Source of the DNA: Weizmannia acidilactici
Lineage (GTDB): Bacteria > Bacillota > Bacilli > Bacillales > Bacillaceae_C
DNA: 64,000 nucleotides
Direction of reading: 5' to 3'
NCBI RefSeq assembly: GCF_008974185.1
Contig: NZ_BKZP01000002.1
Coordinates: forward strand, 1-64,000
Shown: positions 63,156 to 64,000 of the stretch, in pieces
Layout: each line of letters starts with the position of its first letter
Numbering within the stretch: position 1 is the first letter of the stretch
The notes under the pieces: generated by a model
The model's input: only the letters and a program-made list of their open reading frames with translations
What the model was told of the DNA's origin: nothing
Databases searched by the model: none
Made by a program: the position numbers and the translations under genes

Positions 63156-64000
63156 TCATGTTTTCCGGATTTTTCCCGGAACATACCAGACAATAAGCAA
63201 CCACGTAAACACGGCCCCTGCAGCGAGGACGAGCAACCCGTTCATCCATAAGCCGTTTAAAGCGGAAGCCGCCGCAAACACTACCGTCTGCACATACAGG
63301 CAAACCGACAGCAATCGGAGAAAAGAGGCTTTTTTTAAGCGAGTGTGGACCGGATAAAGCTGAAGCCAAATTTTTAAATCATGGTAGCCGATCATGGGAA
63401 TCATTTGGAATGCGGTCAAGTATATAAACACAACCGCAAGGGATAACGCCAGTAAACGTTCATGACTGAAAAACAGCAATACCGCCCCGATTGTCGTCAG
63501 CCGCACATAAAGTCCGAAATATTGGCTTGTTCGGAGGAATGTCCGCGCAAACAAATATTGGTAAGCGTGTTCCTGCCCGTAATGGATGCCGCCAAGGAGC
63601 GGATCAAGCCATTTGCACCGTTTTACCTGCGCTTTCAGTTCCGGCACGTCTGTGAACAAATTCGCAAACCGGTAAAAACCCATCATTCTTCTCTGTTCAC
63701 GTTCGATCAGCACATCCCACCTCAGCGTCCGGTTTTTTGCCAGCCTGTAAAAATATGCGAACAAAACGATCATCACAGCAGCCAATATCCCGACCAGCCA
63801 GACAGGGGCGCATTTTACAACAAGAAAAACAAACGCGGCGCTGCAGGCAAACCGGACAATCCAATCCCAAACAGGGACGGAAGCATCCGTCAGTTTTAAT
63901 ACGTACCAAACCAAAAGCAGGTTCCATATTTTTAAAACGAACAGCATCACGAGCAGGCCGAAAAAACTGCCGAATCCTCGACCCGTCACTTTGGCATACA
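63156..64000 (-). CDS. ecsB: EcsB, ABC transporter membrane subunit (partial)
   Basis: The visible 281 codons are the C-terminal two thirds of EcsB, with about six membrane segments (for example SFFGLLVMLFVLKIWNLLLV and YFGLYVRLTTIGAVLLFF) and a basic end (VWYVPGKIRKT). The frame is open to the window edge, so the start lies outside. EcsB is the permease partner of the ATPase EcsA. The cytoplasmic loop has LRWDVLIEREQRRMMGFYRF ANLFTDVP, typical of EcsB. Confidence 0.92.
   Translation of the reverse strand, partial: YAKVTGRGFGSFFGLLVMLFVLKIWNLLLVWYVLKLTDASVPVWDWIVRFACSAAFVFLVVKCAPVWLVGILAAVMIVLFAYFYRLAKNRTLRWDVLIEREQRRMMGFYRFANLFTDVPELKAQVKRCKWLDPLLGGIHYGQEHAYQYLFARTFLRTSQYFGLYVRLTTIGAVLLFFSHERLLALSLAVVFIYLTAFQMIPMIGYHDLKIWLQLYPVHTRLKKASFLRLLSVCLYVQTVVFAAASALNGLWMNGLLVLAAGAVFTWLLIVWYVPGKIRKT

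Overview
The window looks like chromosome from a moderately GC-rich, spore-forming, naturally competent-type Bacillaceae. Heyndrickxia (Bacillus/Weizmannia) coagulans is my best guess, from gene content only. Supporting signs are a complete gerPA-F germination operon, comK, a T-box ahead of trpS, strong AAGGAGG ribosome binding sites, frequent TTG/GTG starts, and many genes whose closest relatives I know from Bacillus subtilis. No rRNA, tRNA, CRISPR array or prophage was seen.

From left to right the core genes follow the B. subtilis map in blocks, from yjb down to yha. (1) 0-0.3 kb: the 5' part of an IS1182-like transposase, cut by the edge. (2) 0.7-8.3 kb: a DUF3899 gene, T-box-trpS, yjbA, yjaZ, fabH-fabF, an unknown 89-codon gene, an SDR-type protein and yjzD. 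(3) 8.3-16.5 kb: clpB, yjzC, yitW, yitU, small DUF genes, a secreted BsuPI-like protein, yitS, yajQ/yitK and a stress-type SDR. (4) 16.6-18.6 kb: a broken DUF2777 gene, yisL and yisK. (5) 18.6-29.1 kb: a DUF418 membrane protein, gerPABCDEF and addB-addA. (6) 29.3-38 kb: an AIM24 protein, yhjE, comK facing yhzC, yhfN, azlCD, lcfB, lplJ and yhfH. (7) 38-47.2 kb: a lipoprotein, a SCO protein, an EamA exporter, rhaB-rhaD-fucO with a divergent DeoR regulator, and a beta-glucoside-type PTS. (8) 47.5-55.3 kb: yhgE, yhgD, hemY-hemH-hemE and hmoB. (9) 55.5-61.1 kb: MFS transporter-rhaM-rhaA with a divergent AraC regulator, then a permease. (10) 61.2-64 kb: yhaA, ecsC and ecsB (cut by the edge).

The clearest functional theme is L-rhamnose catabolism, split into two divergent modules about 10 kb apart on either side of the yhgE-hem core block. 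One module carries kinase, aldolase and lactaldehyde reductase with a DeoR regulator. The other carries transporter, mutarotase and isomerase with an AraC regulator and a near-perfect cre site. Together they cover uptake, anomer conversion, isomerisation, phosphorylation, cleavage and reduction of lactaldehyde to propanediol. As written, the reductase gene fucO is out of frame at a run of eight A's.

No wholly new system with strong evidence stands out. The best leads are a LexA-type box on the addBA promoter, the A8 frameshift in fucO, paired 40-bp-spaced direct repeats ahead of a PTS gene that lacks an antiterminator leader, near-consensus ComK boxes between comK and yhzC, a small unknown TTG-start gene coupled to a DUF3813 gene, and decayed remnants of a DUF2777 gene and possibly an MNT-type antitoxin.
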